DNA from: CAVWTN01 sp963757945
Lineage (GTDB): Bacteria; Vulcanimicrobiota; Vulcanimicrobiia; Vulcanimicrobiales; Vulcanimicrobiaceae
Assembly: GCA_963757945.1 (NCBI GenBank)
Contig: CAVWTN010000002.1
Coordinates: 1,488,001 to 1,552,000, forward strand
DNA: 64,000 bases
Reading direction: 5' to 3'
How positions within the stretch are numbered: the first letter of the stretch is position 1; each line of letters starts with the position of its first letter. The notes below the pieces were generated by a model. That model was not told the DNA's origin and did no database searches. It saw only the letters and a list, made by a program, of their open reading frames with translations. The position numbers were made by a program, and so were the translations under genes. This document shows positions 1 through 7,835 of the stretch, piece by piece.

Positions 1-861
1 GGGCGCCAGCAGCGCACCGTAGAGCCGGTCGCGCACGAACTCCGGCAACAGCGCGAGCAGCAGCTGCACGCGCGCGTCGGTCCCGACCAGATAGCGCGGG
101 CGCGCGCGCTGCGCGGTCAAGGCGTGCTCGATGACGCTCGCGACGCGGTCCGCATCGACGCCGCTCGCCGCGGCCCGTTCGGCGAGGACGCGCATCCGTT
201 GCATCGGCGCCTCGTAGAGCGCGAGCGCCTCCGCCGGGAGCTTCTCCATCAGCGCCGTCGCGGCCGTGGTGCCGCGTTCCCAAAGCGGCGTCTTCACCGC
301 GCCCGGCTCGACGAGCGCGACCTGCACGCCGAACGGCGCCAACTCCACGCGCAGCGCGTCGCAGATCGCTTCGACCGCGTGCTTGGATGCGCAATACGCG
401 CCCGCGAACGGCGTCGTCGAGCGGCCGGCGATCGAGCCGATCATCACGAGCCGTCCGTGCGCGGCGCGCAAGCTCGGCAGAAAGGCTTGCGTGACGGCGA
501 CCAGGCCGAAGACGTTCACGTCGAATTGCTTGTGCAGCGCCGGGAGCGGGAGCACTTCGAGCGGGCCCGCGGCCGAGATCCCGGCGTTGTTCACGAGCCC
601 CCATAACGGCGTCGCGCCGAGCGCGGCATCGACTTGAGCGCGAGCCCGTGCGATCGATTCGATGTCCGTCACGTCGAGCGGCAACGGTTCGATCCGCCCG
701 CCGCCTTGATCGACGAGCGCCGCGCCGTCGGCTTCGCGGCGGACGCCGGCAAAGACGAGCATCCCGCGCTGCGCGAGATGCACGGCCGCGGCGCGGCCGA
801 TCCCGGTCGACGCACCGGTGATGACGACGGCTCGCTGGGGGTTGGCAAGCGGGGCGATCAT
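1..861 (-). CDS. Classical short-chain dehydrogenase/reductase (SDR), 3' end cut by window edge
   Basis: Reading from the ATG at 861 the frame stays open to base 1, giving 287 codons without a stop, close to the usual full length of this SDR group (about 280-290), so only a few residues should be missing. The N-terminus has the cofactor motif TGASTGIG (residues 15-22), followed by NNAG and the catalytic Ser region GSIAG. The active-site pair is in YCASK (Tyr156, Lys160). These show an NAD(P)-dependent oxidoreductase, probably cytoplasmic; the substrate cannot be read from sequence. It is divergent from the gene at 1102, with 240 bases between them. It could be a ketoreductase or a fatty-acyl/sterol-type SDR. 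Confidence 0.88.
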   Translation of the reverse strand, partial: MIAPLANPQRAVVITGASTGIGRAAAVHLAQRGMLVFAGVRREADGAALVDQGGGRIEPLPLDVTDIESIARARAQVDAALGATPLWGLVNNAGISAAGPLEVLPLPALHKQFDVNVFGLVAVTQAFLPSLRAAHGRLVMIGSIAGRSTTPFAGAYCASKHAVEAICDALRVELAPFGVQVALVEPGAVKTPLWERGTTAATALMEKLPAEALALYEAPMQRMRVLAERAAASGVDADRVASVIEHALTAQRARPRYLVGTDARVQLLLALLPEFVRDRLYGALLAP

Positions 862-1101
862 GCGGGGACCTCAGGGCGCGATGGGGTTCTGCGGCTCGTT
901 CGTCGGACGGGAGCGTTCGCCCGCGCGATGCCGGGGGCAGGATCAACCGGCCTATCAGCAATCCGACGATGGCGGCGAGCGCTAGGTTCCGCGCCGGCGC
1001 AGGCCCGCGACGCGGGCGAGTGCGATGCTGCAATCGAAGCGCACGCGAACGGGAATAAACGAGTCAATGAAGACTGGGAGCCCCACTGGAGGAGGAATCT
1101 C

Positions 1102-2064
1102 ATGTCGATCGCGATCTTTGGCGCCGGCGGCGCCATAGGACGCTCGGTCGCGGCTGAACTCGATGCGCGCAAGATCCCCTTTCGGGCCGTCGGGCGTTCG
1201 GCGCCGCGGCTGACGCAAGCGTTCGGACGGCTCCAGACGCCGCACGAACTCGTCAGCGCGGACCTCGCCGATCCCGAGGCGGCCCGGCGCGCGGCGCGCG
1301 GGATCGATACGATCGTCTACGCCGTCGGCGTTCCGTACGACAAGTTCGATCTTCATCCGCAATTGATGCGCACGACGCTGGAAGCAGCGCAGGCCGAAGG
1401 CGTGCGTTCGCTCCTGCTCGTCTCGAACGTCTATGCGTATGCGGCCGGGAGCGGCGGGCTCGTCGATGAGAGCTATCCGCGCACGCCACCGAGCCGCAAA
1501 GGCCAGTTGCGCAAGGAACAAGAGGACCTGGTCCTCGCGGCGCACGCCGCAGGCAAGCTTCGCGGCACGGTGCTGCATTTGCCGGACTTCTACGGGCCCG
1601 ACGCCGACAACAGCATCGCGCACATCATCTTCACGGCGGCGCTGGCCGAGCGGTTCGCGAACGTGCTCGCGCCGATCGATACGCCGCACGAGTTCGTCTA
1701 CACGCCCGACGTCGGCCCCGTCGTCCTCGATCTGATCGCGCGCGAGGGGGCCTGGGGCGCGCACTGGAACCTCGCGGGCCCGGCGCTGATCACCGTGCGC
1801 GATTTTGCGACGCACGTCTTCCGCTCGGCCGCGACCAAGCCGCGCCTGCTGCCGGCGAACCGCACGATGCTGACGGCGCTGGGCTATTTCAATCCGCTGA
1901 TGCGCGAACTCGTCGAGATGTCGTACCTGCAGAGCACGCCCGTGAACCTCAACGACGCGCGCCTGCGCGCGTTGCTCGGAACGATCGCGAAGACGTCGTA
2001 CCACGACGGCATCGGCTACACGATCCAAGAGCTTCGGCGGCGCCCCGCGCCCGCGGTCGCATAG
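1102..2064 (+). CDS. Atypical NAD(P)-binding epimerase/dehydratase-like SDR
   Basis: A 320-residue protein starting at ATG 1102, directly after a strong ribosome site (GGAGGAA at 1090-1096). The same frame extends upstream, but that part is arginine-rich and lies opposite the neighbouring SDR, so the internal ATG is chosen. Residues 5-13 carry the Rossmann motif FGAGGAIGR, and the layout matches the extended/atypical SDR superfamily (NAD-dependent epimerases). The usual YxxxK is not obvious: the equivalent area reads KGQLRKEQE, so it may bind NAD(P) without classical catalysis. Substrate unknown. It precedes an acrylyl-CoA-reductase-like gene by 69 bases on the same strand. Confidence 0.85.
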   Translation: MSIAIFGAGGAIGRSVAAELDARKIPFRAVGRSAPRLTQAFGRLQTPHELVSADLADPEAARRAARGIDTIVYAVGVPYDKFDLHPQLMRTTLEAAQAEGVRSLLLVSNVYAYAAGSGGLVDESYPRTPPSRKGQLRKEQEDLVLAAHAAGKLRGTVLHLPDFYGPDADNSIAHIIFTAALAERFANVLAPIDTPHEFVYTPDVGPVVLDLIAREGAWGAHWNLAGPALITVRDFATHVFRSAATKPRLLPANRTMLTALGYFNPLMRELVEMSYLQSTPVNLNDARLRALLGTIAKTSYHDGIGYTIQELRRRPAPAVA

Positions 2065-2133
2065 CGCGAACGGTATCGCCGCAGCCCCGGCGAATGCGAC
2101 GGATTCAAGCCGCCCAGCAGTCAGGAGCCTTCC

Positions 2134-3117
2134 GTGTCGGATTTTGAAGCGCTGATCGTCGAGAAGGACGCTTCCGGGGTTCGCACCATCGTCCGTCGTG
2201 TGACGCACGACGAGCTCCCCGACGAAGAGGTCCTCGTCGAGATCGAATACTCCGGCCTCAATTACAAGGACGGGCTCGCGGTCCAGGGCTCGCCCAGCAT
2301 CGTGCGGACGTTTCCGCTCGTGCCCGGGATCGAGTTCGCGGGAACGGTCGTCGAATCGCGCTCTCCCGTCTGGAAACCGGGCGACCGGGTCGTGCTCGGC
2401 GGGTGGGGCGTCGGCGAGCGTTTCTGGGGCGGCTACGCGAAGTACGCGCGCGCGAAAGCGGAATGGCTCGAACCGCATCCTGAGGGGTTCAGCGCGCAGG
2501 AAGCGATGGGCATCGGCGTCGCCGGCATCACCGCGATGCAATGCGTCGTCACGCTCGAAGAGCGCGGGCTCAAGAAAGAGCATCCGGTCGTCGTGACCGG
2601 GGCCGGCGGCGGCGTCGGCAGCCTGGCCGTCGCGATCTTGGGGAAGCTCGGCTATCACGTCGTCGCATCGACGGGCCGCCGCGAGCTCGACGGATATCTC
2701 AAGGAGATCGGCGCGAGCGAGGTGATCGATCGTTCGGAACTCTCAGCGCCCAAGCGTGCGCTCGAAGCGGAAAAGTGGGGCGGTGCGATCGACAACGTCG
2801 GCGGCGCGACGCTCGCCGGTTTGCTGCCGTCGATGCGCTACGGTTCGGCGGTTGCCGCCGTCGGGCTGACCGGAGGCGCCGAGTTCAAGACGACGGTCTT
2901 CCCGTTCATCTTGCGCGCCGTGCAACTGATCGGGATCGACAGCGTGCAACTTCCCAAAGCGCGCCGCGAGTACGTGTGGGACCGCTTGCGCGGCGCGTTG
3001 CCGAAAGATACGCTCGCGAAGATCGTGCAGGTCGCGCCGTTCTCCGAATTGCCGCGCTTGAGCACCGAGATCACGAGCGGCCGGACGAAAGGCCGCGTCG
3101 TCATCAAGATCGGCTAA
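2134..3117 (+). CDS. acuI: Zinc-free medium-chain quinone oxidoreductase, acrylyl-CoA reductase (YhdH/AcuI) type
   Basis: 327 residues from a GTG at 2134, preceded by CAGGAG. The order of motifs is that of the YhdH/AcuI group of NADPH-dependent medium-chain reductases: N-terminal GroES-like fold with YSGLNYKDGLA near residue 45, then the nucleotide-binding GAGGGVGSLAV near residue 155, and no zinc-ligand cysteines. Family members reduce acryloyl-CoA to propionyl-CoA or reduce other small enones, detoxifying reactive intermediates. The length is typical (about 325-330). No partner gene of propionate metabolism lies beside it, so the physiological substrate is inferred only from the family. Confidence 0.88.
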   Translation: MSDFEALIVEKDASGVRTIVRRVTHDELPDEEVLVEIEYSGLNYKDGLAVQGSPSIVRTFPLVPGIEFAGTVVESRSPVWKPGDRVVLGGWGVGERFWGGYAKYARAKAEWLEPHPEGFSAQEAMGIGVAGITAMQCVVTLEERGLKKEHPVVVTGAGGGVGSLAVAILGKLGYHVVASTGRRELDGYLKEIGASEVIDRSELSAPKRALEAEKWGGAIDNVGGATLAGLLPSMRYGSAVAAVGLTGGAEFKTTVFPFILRAVQLIGIDSVQLPKARREYVWDRLRGALPKDTLAKIVQVAPFSELPRLSTEITSGRTKGRVVIKIG

Positions 3118-3137
3118 AGACGGGGGCGCCCGGCGCG

Positions 3138-4055
3138 TCAGTCCTCGCCGGTGATGACCTCCGAAAGCACGGTCGCGGCCGTGTAGGAGCCATGCTCCAG
3201 ATCGTCCACGATCGGGACCGCCTTCGGTTCCCAGCCCAGTTCCTTGCGCGCCTTCTGCGAGGTGACGCGCTGGTCGACCAGCAGCGCTTCGCCGAATTCG
3301 CCGAGCACGCCGAGCGCGGTTTCGCGCGGCATCACGAACGTCGCGCCGCCCGCTCCAGCGCCGCGGCTCGCGGCTTCGGCGAGTTCGCGCACGGTGTGCG
3401 CCGATTCGTCGGTTCCGTTGTAGATGCTGCCGGCCGCCGCTTTCTCCGTCGCGAGGGCAAAGAGCACGCCGAGATCGCCGTTGTCCACGACCGCCCAGTG
3501 ATTGGTTCCGTCGCCGACGATCGTCGCGGCCTTGCGTTCGCGCGCCGACTCGACGAACATCGCGGGGATTCCCATGCCGCGGCCGTAGACCAAACCGGGC
3601 CGCACGACGATCCCGCGCACGCCGCGTGCTCCAAGGACGATCGCTTCGAGTTCCGGACGCCGGTGCACCAGGCGCGGCGGATCGAGCGGCGAGTTCTCAT
3701 CGGCGACCGCGTCGCCGGTGTCTCCGTAGACCCACGAGCCGCTGCAGTAGACGAGCGCCTTGCCCGTGCCTTCGAGCGCCGCCGCGATCGCGGCCAACGC
3801 GCCCGATTCCACCCGGAACGTCTCGTCGTCCGTCACTTGCACCGCGAAGATCACCGCATCGGCGGCGTGCGCCGCGCCGGTGATCGAGCGCGGATTCGCG
3901 ATGTTGCCGGCGACGCTCGCGGTGCCGCGCGCGTCCAGCGTCGCCTTCGCGACGTCGCTGCGCGCGACGCCGATCGTGTGGTGGCCGCGGGCGCGGAGCG
4001 CCGCGTCGATGCCCGTGCCGATATAACCGGTCGCGCCGATGAGCAGAACGTTCAC
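3138..4055 (-). CDS. NAD-dependent epimerase/dehydratase family protein
   Basis: 305 residues if it starts at GTG 4055, which places NVLLIGATGYIG (Rossmann GxxGxxG) right at the N-terminus; an AAGGAG ribosome site lies about ten bases upstream. A longer frame exists, but its extra N-terminus is unlike the family. A central YCSGSWVYGDTG segment and a VRPGLVYGRG motif match extended SDRs of the epimerase/dehydratase type. The usual YxxxK is not clear. It probably acts on a nucleotide sugar or small carbonyl compound in the cytoplasm; substrate unknown. It is convergent with the AcuI-like gene, 20 bases apart. Confidence 0.85.
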   Translation of the reverse strand: MNVLLIGATGYIGTGIDAALRARGHHTIGVARSDVAKATLDARGTASVAGNIANPRSITGAAHAADAVIFAVQVTDDETFRVESGALAAIAAALEGTGKALVYCSGSWVYGDTGDAVADENSPLDPPRLVHRRPELEAIVLGARGVRGIVVRPGLVYGRGMGIPAMFVESARERKAATIVGDGTNHWAVVDNGDLGVLFALATEKAAAGSIYNGTDESAHTVRELAEAASRGAGAGGATFVMPRETALGVLGEFGEALLVDQRVTSQKARKELGWEPKAVPIVDDLEHGSYTAATVLSEVITGED

Positions 4056-4170
4056 GGTGGTGTGGGACTCCTTCGCCTCGCGGGCTTGCTGAAAAGCTCT
4101 CCCCTGGTGTTCGGCGGAAAGCGAGCCGGAGTTCACGGCCCGGGGCCGCGGCGCGCGCCCGGGCGGCGGG

Positions 4171-5136
4171 CTAGTTCAGGACGCGGGGGCGCGCTTCCAC
4201 GGGGACGAGCGTGAGCCCGAGCGGCCGGTAGCGCCGGAGGACCGTCGCCTCGCCTGCCTTGCCGATCGGGTGGTCGGTGAGGACCCGATGCAACTCGTCG
4301 ATCGAATCGACCGTGCGGCCCGCGAAGGCGACCAGGACGTCGCCTTCGGCGAGGCCCGCCTGCGCGGCCGGGCTCCCCGGCTCGACGGAGAGGACCAGCA
4401 CGCCGCGTTCGGCCGTCAGCGCGAACTCGCGGACCAGGCGCCGCGGGATCGCGACGTCCTGCCCGGCCAGGCCGACGTAGCCGCGGCGGACCTTGCCGTC
4501 GCGCATCAGCGCGGTCACGACGGCGCGCGCGGTGTTGACGGCGATGGCGAAGCAGATGCCCTGCGCCCACGAGATGACCGCCGTGTTCACGCCGATCACT
4601 TCGCCGCGGGAAGCGACGAGCGGGCCGCCCGAATTGCCCGGATTGAGCGCCGCATCGGTTTGGATGATGTTGTCGATCAGCCGTCCCGATTGCGAGCGCA
4701 GCGTGCGCCCGAGCGCGCTGACGACGCCCGCGGTCACCGTCGTTTGCAGGCCGTACGGATTTCCGAGCGCGATCGCGAGTTGCCCCGGCTTCAACGCCGA
4801 TGAATCACCGAGCGTGACGCTCGGCAAGTCGGTCGCCGCGACGCGGACGACGGCGATGTCGCTATCGGGATCGTCGCCGACGAGCGTCGCAGGCAGAGCG
4901 CGACCATCGAGGAAGCGCACCTCGAGTTCGCGCGCGCCGTGAACGACGTGGCTGTTCGTCACGATGAAGCCGTCGGGGGCGAACACGAAGCCCGAGCCGC
5001 TCCCGCCGCTCCCGCCGCGCGCGCCGCGGGTGACGTCGATCTTGACGACGGAGGGCGCGGCGCGGTCCACGGCCGCGGTCACGGCACGTGAGTAGGCGTC
5101 CAGCAGGTCGGCGTCGTCGGAAATGAGGGTTTGCAT
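4171..5136 (-). CDS. HtrA/DegP-type trypsin-like serine protease with one PDZ domain, no visible export signal
   Basis: 321 residues from ATG 5136. The trypsin-fold domain comes first with the full triad: His in TNSHVVHG, Asp in DSDIAVV, and Ser in GNSGGP. One PDZ domain follows (around residues 220-310, with VEPGSPAAQAGL and GDVLVAF). DegP/HtrA proteins degrade or hold misfolded proteins, normally in the periplasm or anchored to the membrane. Here the N-terminus (MQTLISDDADLLDAYS) is acidic and has no hydrophobic signal, so the protein as read would be cytoplasmic, or the start could be mis-set. It is divergent from the DMT transporter, with only about 36 bases between starts. Confidence 0.9.
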   Translation of the reverse strand: MQTLISDDADLLDAYSRAVTAAVDRAAPSVVKIDVTRGARGGSGGSGSGFVFAPDGFIVTNSHVVHGARELEVRFLDGRALPATLVGDDPDSDIAVVRVAATDLPSVTLGDSSALKPGQLAIALGNPYGLQTTVTAGVVSALGRTLRSQSGRLIDNIIQTDAALNPGNSGGPLVASRGEVIGVNTAVISWAQGICFAIAVNTARAVVTALMRDGKVRRGYVGLAGQDVAIPRRLVREFALTAERGVLVLSVEPGSPAAQAGLAEGDVLVAFAGRTVDSIDELHRVLTDHPIGKAGEATVLRRYRPLGLTLVPVEARPRVLN

Positions 5137-5172
5137 TGGTTCAGCCCTCAACCCCAGGAGGAAGCCCGCCGG

Positions 5173-6072
5173 TTGCAGACAAGCCGGGGGCGGGTGAGTG
5201 GTGAGCGCGCAAGGGGCGGCACCGGCGTCGCCGTAGCCGTCGGCTACATTTTCCTGTGGGCCTCGGCGTTCGTCCCGAGCAAGATCGCCTCGACCCAGAG
5301 CACGCCGCTCTGGTTTCTGGTCGCTCGCTTCGCGACCGCGGGGACGATCATGTTCGTCATCGCTCGCGCCGCCGGGCTGAAGCTGCCGGCGACGCGCTCC
5401 GCCTGGATCTCGATTTGCGGCGTCGGCATCTTGGCCAACGCCGCGTACCTGGGGCTCACGTATACGGCGCTCCACCGGCTCTCGTCGGGGATGGGCGCGA
5501 TCATCGCGAGCACGAATCCGCTCGTGCTCGCGCTCGCGGCGCCCTATTTTCTGCGCGAGCCGCTGACGCTGCGCAAGGCGGGCGGCCTGCTGCTCGGCTT
5601 CGGCGGGGTCGTCTTGATGATGATCGCGCGCACGGGCACGCAAAGCGCGCTGCCGGCCGACGTGGGGCTCGCGATGATCGGCGTCATCTGCGTCGTCGCG
5701 TCGACGATCGTCTTCAAGCGCAAGCCGCTCGGCGAGCACTTATACATGGTGAACGCGATCCAGCTGCTCGCCGGCGCCGCCGCGCTCGTCCCGGCCGCCG
5801 CGCTGCTCGACGGCGTGCCGCATGCAACGTTGGGCTGGCCGCTGTTCGCATCGTTCGCGTATCTCGTAGTGATGCTCAGCATCGGCGCGTCCGTCATGTG
5901 GTTCTGGCTGCTCACGCACGGCGAAGCCTCGCGCGTGAGCGCGTTCTATTACCTGACGCCGGTCTTCGGCCTTGCGATCAGCGCCTTGATCCTGGGCGAG
6001 AGGGTCGGCCTGCGCGATCTCGCCGGCCTTGCGGCGATTGCGCTGGGCATCGTGCTCGTCCAGCGAAAATGA
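5173..6072 (+). CDS. DMT-superfamily (EamA) inner-membrane exporter
   Basis: 299 residues if translation begins at TTG 5173, chosen because AGGAGG sits at 5157-5162 with good spacing; GTG 5194 is an alternative, and the open frame also reaches back to 5131. About ten hydrophobic segments arranged as two EamA repeats run through the chain, starting with VAVAVGYIFLWASAFVPSK, typical of drug/metabolite and amino-acid-type exporters. The length is normal (about 290-310). Substrate cannot be told. Its promoter must lie in the very short gap shared with the divergent protease gene or inside that gene. Confidence 0.88.
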   Translation: MQTSRGRVSGERARGGTGVAVAVGYIFLWASAFVPSKIASTQSTPLWFLVARFATAGTIMFVIARAAGLKLPATRSAWISICGVGILANAAYLGLTYTALHRLSSGMGAIIASTNPLVLALAAPYFLREPLTLRKAGGLLLGFGGVVLMMIARTGTQSALPADVGLAMIGVICVVASTIVFKRKPLGEHLYMVNAIQLLAGAAALVPAAALLDGVPHATLGWPLFASFAYLVVMLSIGASVMWFWLLTHGEASRVSAFYYLTPVFGLAISALILGERVGLRDLAGLAAIALGIVLVQRK

Positions 6073-6126
6073 CGCCCGCGCGGGCGCGAGGCTTCGCCGA
6101 AGCCGGGAGCGAACTTCGCGAGTCTT

Positions 6127-6210
6127 GCCCTGGTGGCGGAATTGGTAGACGCGCTGGTTTCAGGTACCAGTCCTCGCAAGGGGGTGGGGGTTCGAGTCCC
6201 TTCCTGGGCA
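6127..6210 (+). tRNA. tRNA-Leu (anticodon CAG)
   Basis: An 84-base cloverleaf. The acceptor arms GCCCTGG and CCTGGGC pair except for a central T-T mismatch. The D-arm reads GGCGGAATTGGTAGACGC. The anticodon stem CTGGT/ACCAG encloses loop TTCAGGT, giving anticodon CAG at 6161-6163. A long class-II variable arm and the T-loop TTCGAGT follow. The discriminator base is A, and CCA is not encoded (TGA follows), so CCA must be added by the nucleotidyltransferase. Confidence 0.96.
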
Positions 6211-6224
6211 TGATGTTTTTGTTC

Positions 6225-6253
6225 AATTGTAAAAACTGCGAGTTTTTGCAATT
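6225..6253 (+). terminator. Hairpin after tRNA-Leu
   Basis: AATTGTAAAAACT (6225-6237) pairs over 13 positions with AGTTTTTGCAATT (6241-6253), with one G-T wobble and loop GCG. It starts 15 bases after the tRNA. The stem is AT-rich, with T runs inside rather than after it, so it may act as a processing or termination hairpin. Confidence 0.55.
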
Positions 6254-6262
6254 CCGGTCACG

Positions 6263-6290
6263 GCCCTCGAGTTTTTGGAAAACCGAGGGC
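6263..6290. terminator. Second hairpin in the tRNA-Leu/reductase border
   Basis: GCCCTCG (6263-6269) pairs with CGAGGGC (6284-6290). The inner part GTTTT/AAAAC extends the stem across a bulged A, with loop TGG. It lies between tRNA-Leu and the convergent reductase gene that ends at 6330, and could stop transcription from either side. Confidence 0.45.
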
Positions 6291-6329
6291 GCGGCCGGGG
6301 TTACGGCGAGCGCCGTCTGCTTTGACAGG

Positions 6330-6995
6330 TCATGAGGCGTCATGTTGCTCTGGGCGCCGGAGTACTACATGGATGGCCTTGTCCGACGCAACGAACTGAA
6401 CGCATTCGTAGCCTAGAGCACGCGCGTCGACGCCCTCGAACAGTCGCTCTCCCCCGCCAAGCAAGACCGGCGAGATCGCGACGTGCAGCTCATCGATGAG
6501 GCCCGCACGAAGGTATTGCTGGATCGTGTTGGAGCCGCCGCCGATGCGCACGTCCTTTCCGTTCGCTGCCTCGCGCGCCCGGTCAAGCGCCTCGCGAATA
6601 CCGCCCGTGACGAAGTAAAATGTCGTTCCGCCTTCCATCTCGATGGGCGGGCGCGCGTGATGAGTCAAGATGAACGTTGGAACGTGATAGGGTGGGTTGT
6701 CCCCCCACCAGCCTTTCCAGTTCATGTCGGGCCAGGAACCGCGAATCGGTCCGAACATGTTTCTTCCGAGAATCCAAGCACCGACATTCTTGAATCCCCG
6801 CGCAGCGAAGTCGTCATCGATCCCCGTCGTGCCGCCGTCGGCGCCAAAGAGGGTCCCTTGAAACGTGCGCGTCGGGAATAACCACTGGGGCAAATCTGTC
6901 CCGCCCACGCCGAGCGGATTGCTGATGTCCTGATTCGGACCAGCTCCGTATCCGTCAAGCGAGATGGTAAAGCAGGCGACGCGCACGCGTGCCAT
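6330..6995 (-). CDS. Dihydrofolate-reductase-fold protein (RibD C-terminal-like)
   Basis: 221 residues from ATG 6995 (MARVRVACFTISLDGYGAG); the frame extends much further upstream but only as shadow. The start SLDGYGAG, the middle GRNMFGP, and the C-terminal IGGGSNTIQQYLRAGLIDEL are landmarks of the RibD C-terminal/DHFR-like family, in which GGG binds NADPH and the LID-EL stretch follows. Such proteins are NADPH-dependent reductases of mostly unknown substrate. It is 44 bases downstream of the glyoxalase-fold gene on the same strand, so the two are likely co-transcribed. Confidence 0.88.
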   Translation of the reverse strand: MARVRVACFTISLDGYGAGPNQDISNPLGVGGTDLPQWLFPTRTFQGTLFGADGGTTGIDDDFAARGFKNVGAWILGRNMFGPIRGSWPDMNWKGWWGDNPPYHVPTFILTHHARPPIEMEGGTTFYFVTGGIREALDRAREAANGKDVRIGGGSNTIQQYLRAGLIDELHVAISPVLLGGGERLFEGVDARALGYECVQFVASDKAIHVVLRRPEQHDAS

Positions 6996-7039
6996 TCTTT
7001 CAGCCTCAAACCGAGGAGTCTCGTCGGCAGCCGCGTCCT

Positions 7040-7435
7040 TCAGGACTTTTCCTCCACCACCATGAGGGTGTGGCCGCTGGGATCTCGGAACCAGAACATC
7101 GGCGGGACAGGCTCGCCCATGCGCGAGACCTCGTGATCCACATCCACGCCAAGGGCCTTGAATTGCGCGTGCGATGCGTCGATGTCGCTCGTGGTCAGCG
7201 TGATGCCGGTAATCGTCGGCGCAATCGGGTCGTCGCCCGGCGGGGGAGCGAGCGCGATGCCCGTGGTGCCCTGCGGCGGGTAAACTTCGACCCAACGGTA
7301 GCCGGGCCCGAACGCGATGTCCGTTCGTTTCTCGAAGCCGAGCGACTCGTAGAACCCGATGGCGCGATCTTGCTCGCGCGTCGGCACGCAGACGAGCGAG
7401 ATCCGGCCGATCGGGGTGGCCTTGACGGAGTTCAT
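7040..7435 (-). CDS. VOC (glyoxalase/bleomycin-resistance fold) protein
   Basis: 131 residues from ATG 7435 with a very good ribosome site (AGGAGG seven bases upstream). One vicinal-oxygen-chelate unit: RISLVCVPTREQDRAIGFYES at the start and FWFRDPSGHTLMVVEE at the end, the usual beta-alpha-beta-beta-beta pattern. VOC proteins act as lyases, isomerases or antibiotic-binding proteins with a divalent metal. The likely metal ligand at the N-terminal strand is not His here (SLVCV), and the terminal Glu pair is present. The function is unassigned. The next gene downstream is the DHFR-fold reductase. Confidence 0.85.
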   Translation of the reverse strand: MNSVKATPIGRISLVCVPTREQDRAIGFYESLGFEKRTDIAFGPGYRWVEVYPPQGTTGIALAPPPGDDPIAPTITGITLTTSDIDASHAQFKALGVDVDHEVSRMGEPVPPMFWFRDPSGHTLMVVEEKS

Positions 7436-7608
7436 GGTTGTACCTCCTGCGGGGATCTGAGTATAGCCTTAGCCCGCGGCCCACGTGCAAACTCATCGTT
7501 TCGCTTCGTCGCGGGGGTCGCGAGGCAGCACCCGCCTGGCCGATCCGAGGCGGCCTCCTTCGCATTGCCGATCGGCCCGGGCTGCGGAGGCGGGACCGGA
7601 TCGTCCAT
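7432..7608 (-). CDS. Possible 58-residue leader ORF upstream of the VOC gene
   Basis: An ATG at 7608 preceded by AGGAGG with five-base spacing opens a 58-codon frame (MDDPVPPPQPGPIGNAKEAA...) whose TGA overlaps the VOC start codon as ATGA. The strong ribosome site and the overlap suggest translational coupling. The product is rich in Pro, Ala and Gly, has no recognisable domain, and its C-terminal half looks shadow-like (RGPRAKAILRS). It may be a real small protein, a leader, or chance. Confidence 0.3.
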   Translation of the reverse strand: MDDPVPPPQPGPIGNAKEAASDRPGGCCLATPATKRNDEFARGPRAKAILRSPQEVQP

Positions 7609-7835
7609 GCGGTCCTCCTGCTCGAGCGGCGCTCCCCGATTGCGGCTCGTCTTTGTAATCCTCGGGCAGATCTGATAGTTTTGATCTTGAACCCGATGTT
7701 TTCGCTATGTCCCACGTTTCCGGACCACCGGAAATGCTGGGACGAGCGGAGACGGACCGCGCCGGCGCAGCGATGAGGCGGCCGGCGCTCGAGAGCCCGA
7801 CGCCGCGCTCATCCGCCGGTGCGCGAAGGACATAC
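7436..7835. other. 400-base stretch with no assignable gene
   Basis: Apart from the possible small ORF at 7432-7608 I see no gene. The open frames here are arginine-rich in every phase. The stretch must hold the promoters for the leftward VOC gene and the rightward SDR, but no convincing -35/-10 pair stands out. Confidence 0.5.

Noticed and set aside
933..985. A hydrophobic leftward stretch (LALAAIVGLLIGRLILPP) between the first two genes.
   Set aside because: It reads like a membrane helix, but the frame has no usable start codon above it and runs into shadow sequence of the SDR gene.
982..2658. A 558-codon leftward open frame opposite the epimerase and AcuI-like genes.
   Set aside because: Extremely rich in Arg, Asp and Ala with no domain; a reverse-strand shadow of GC-rich codons.
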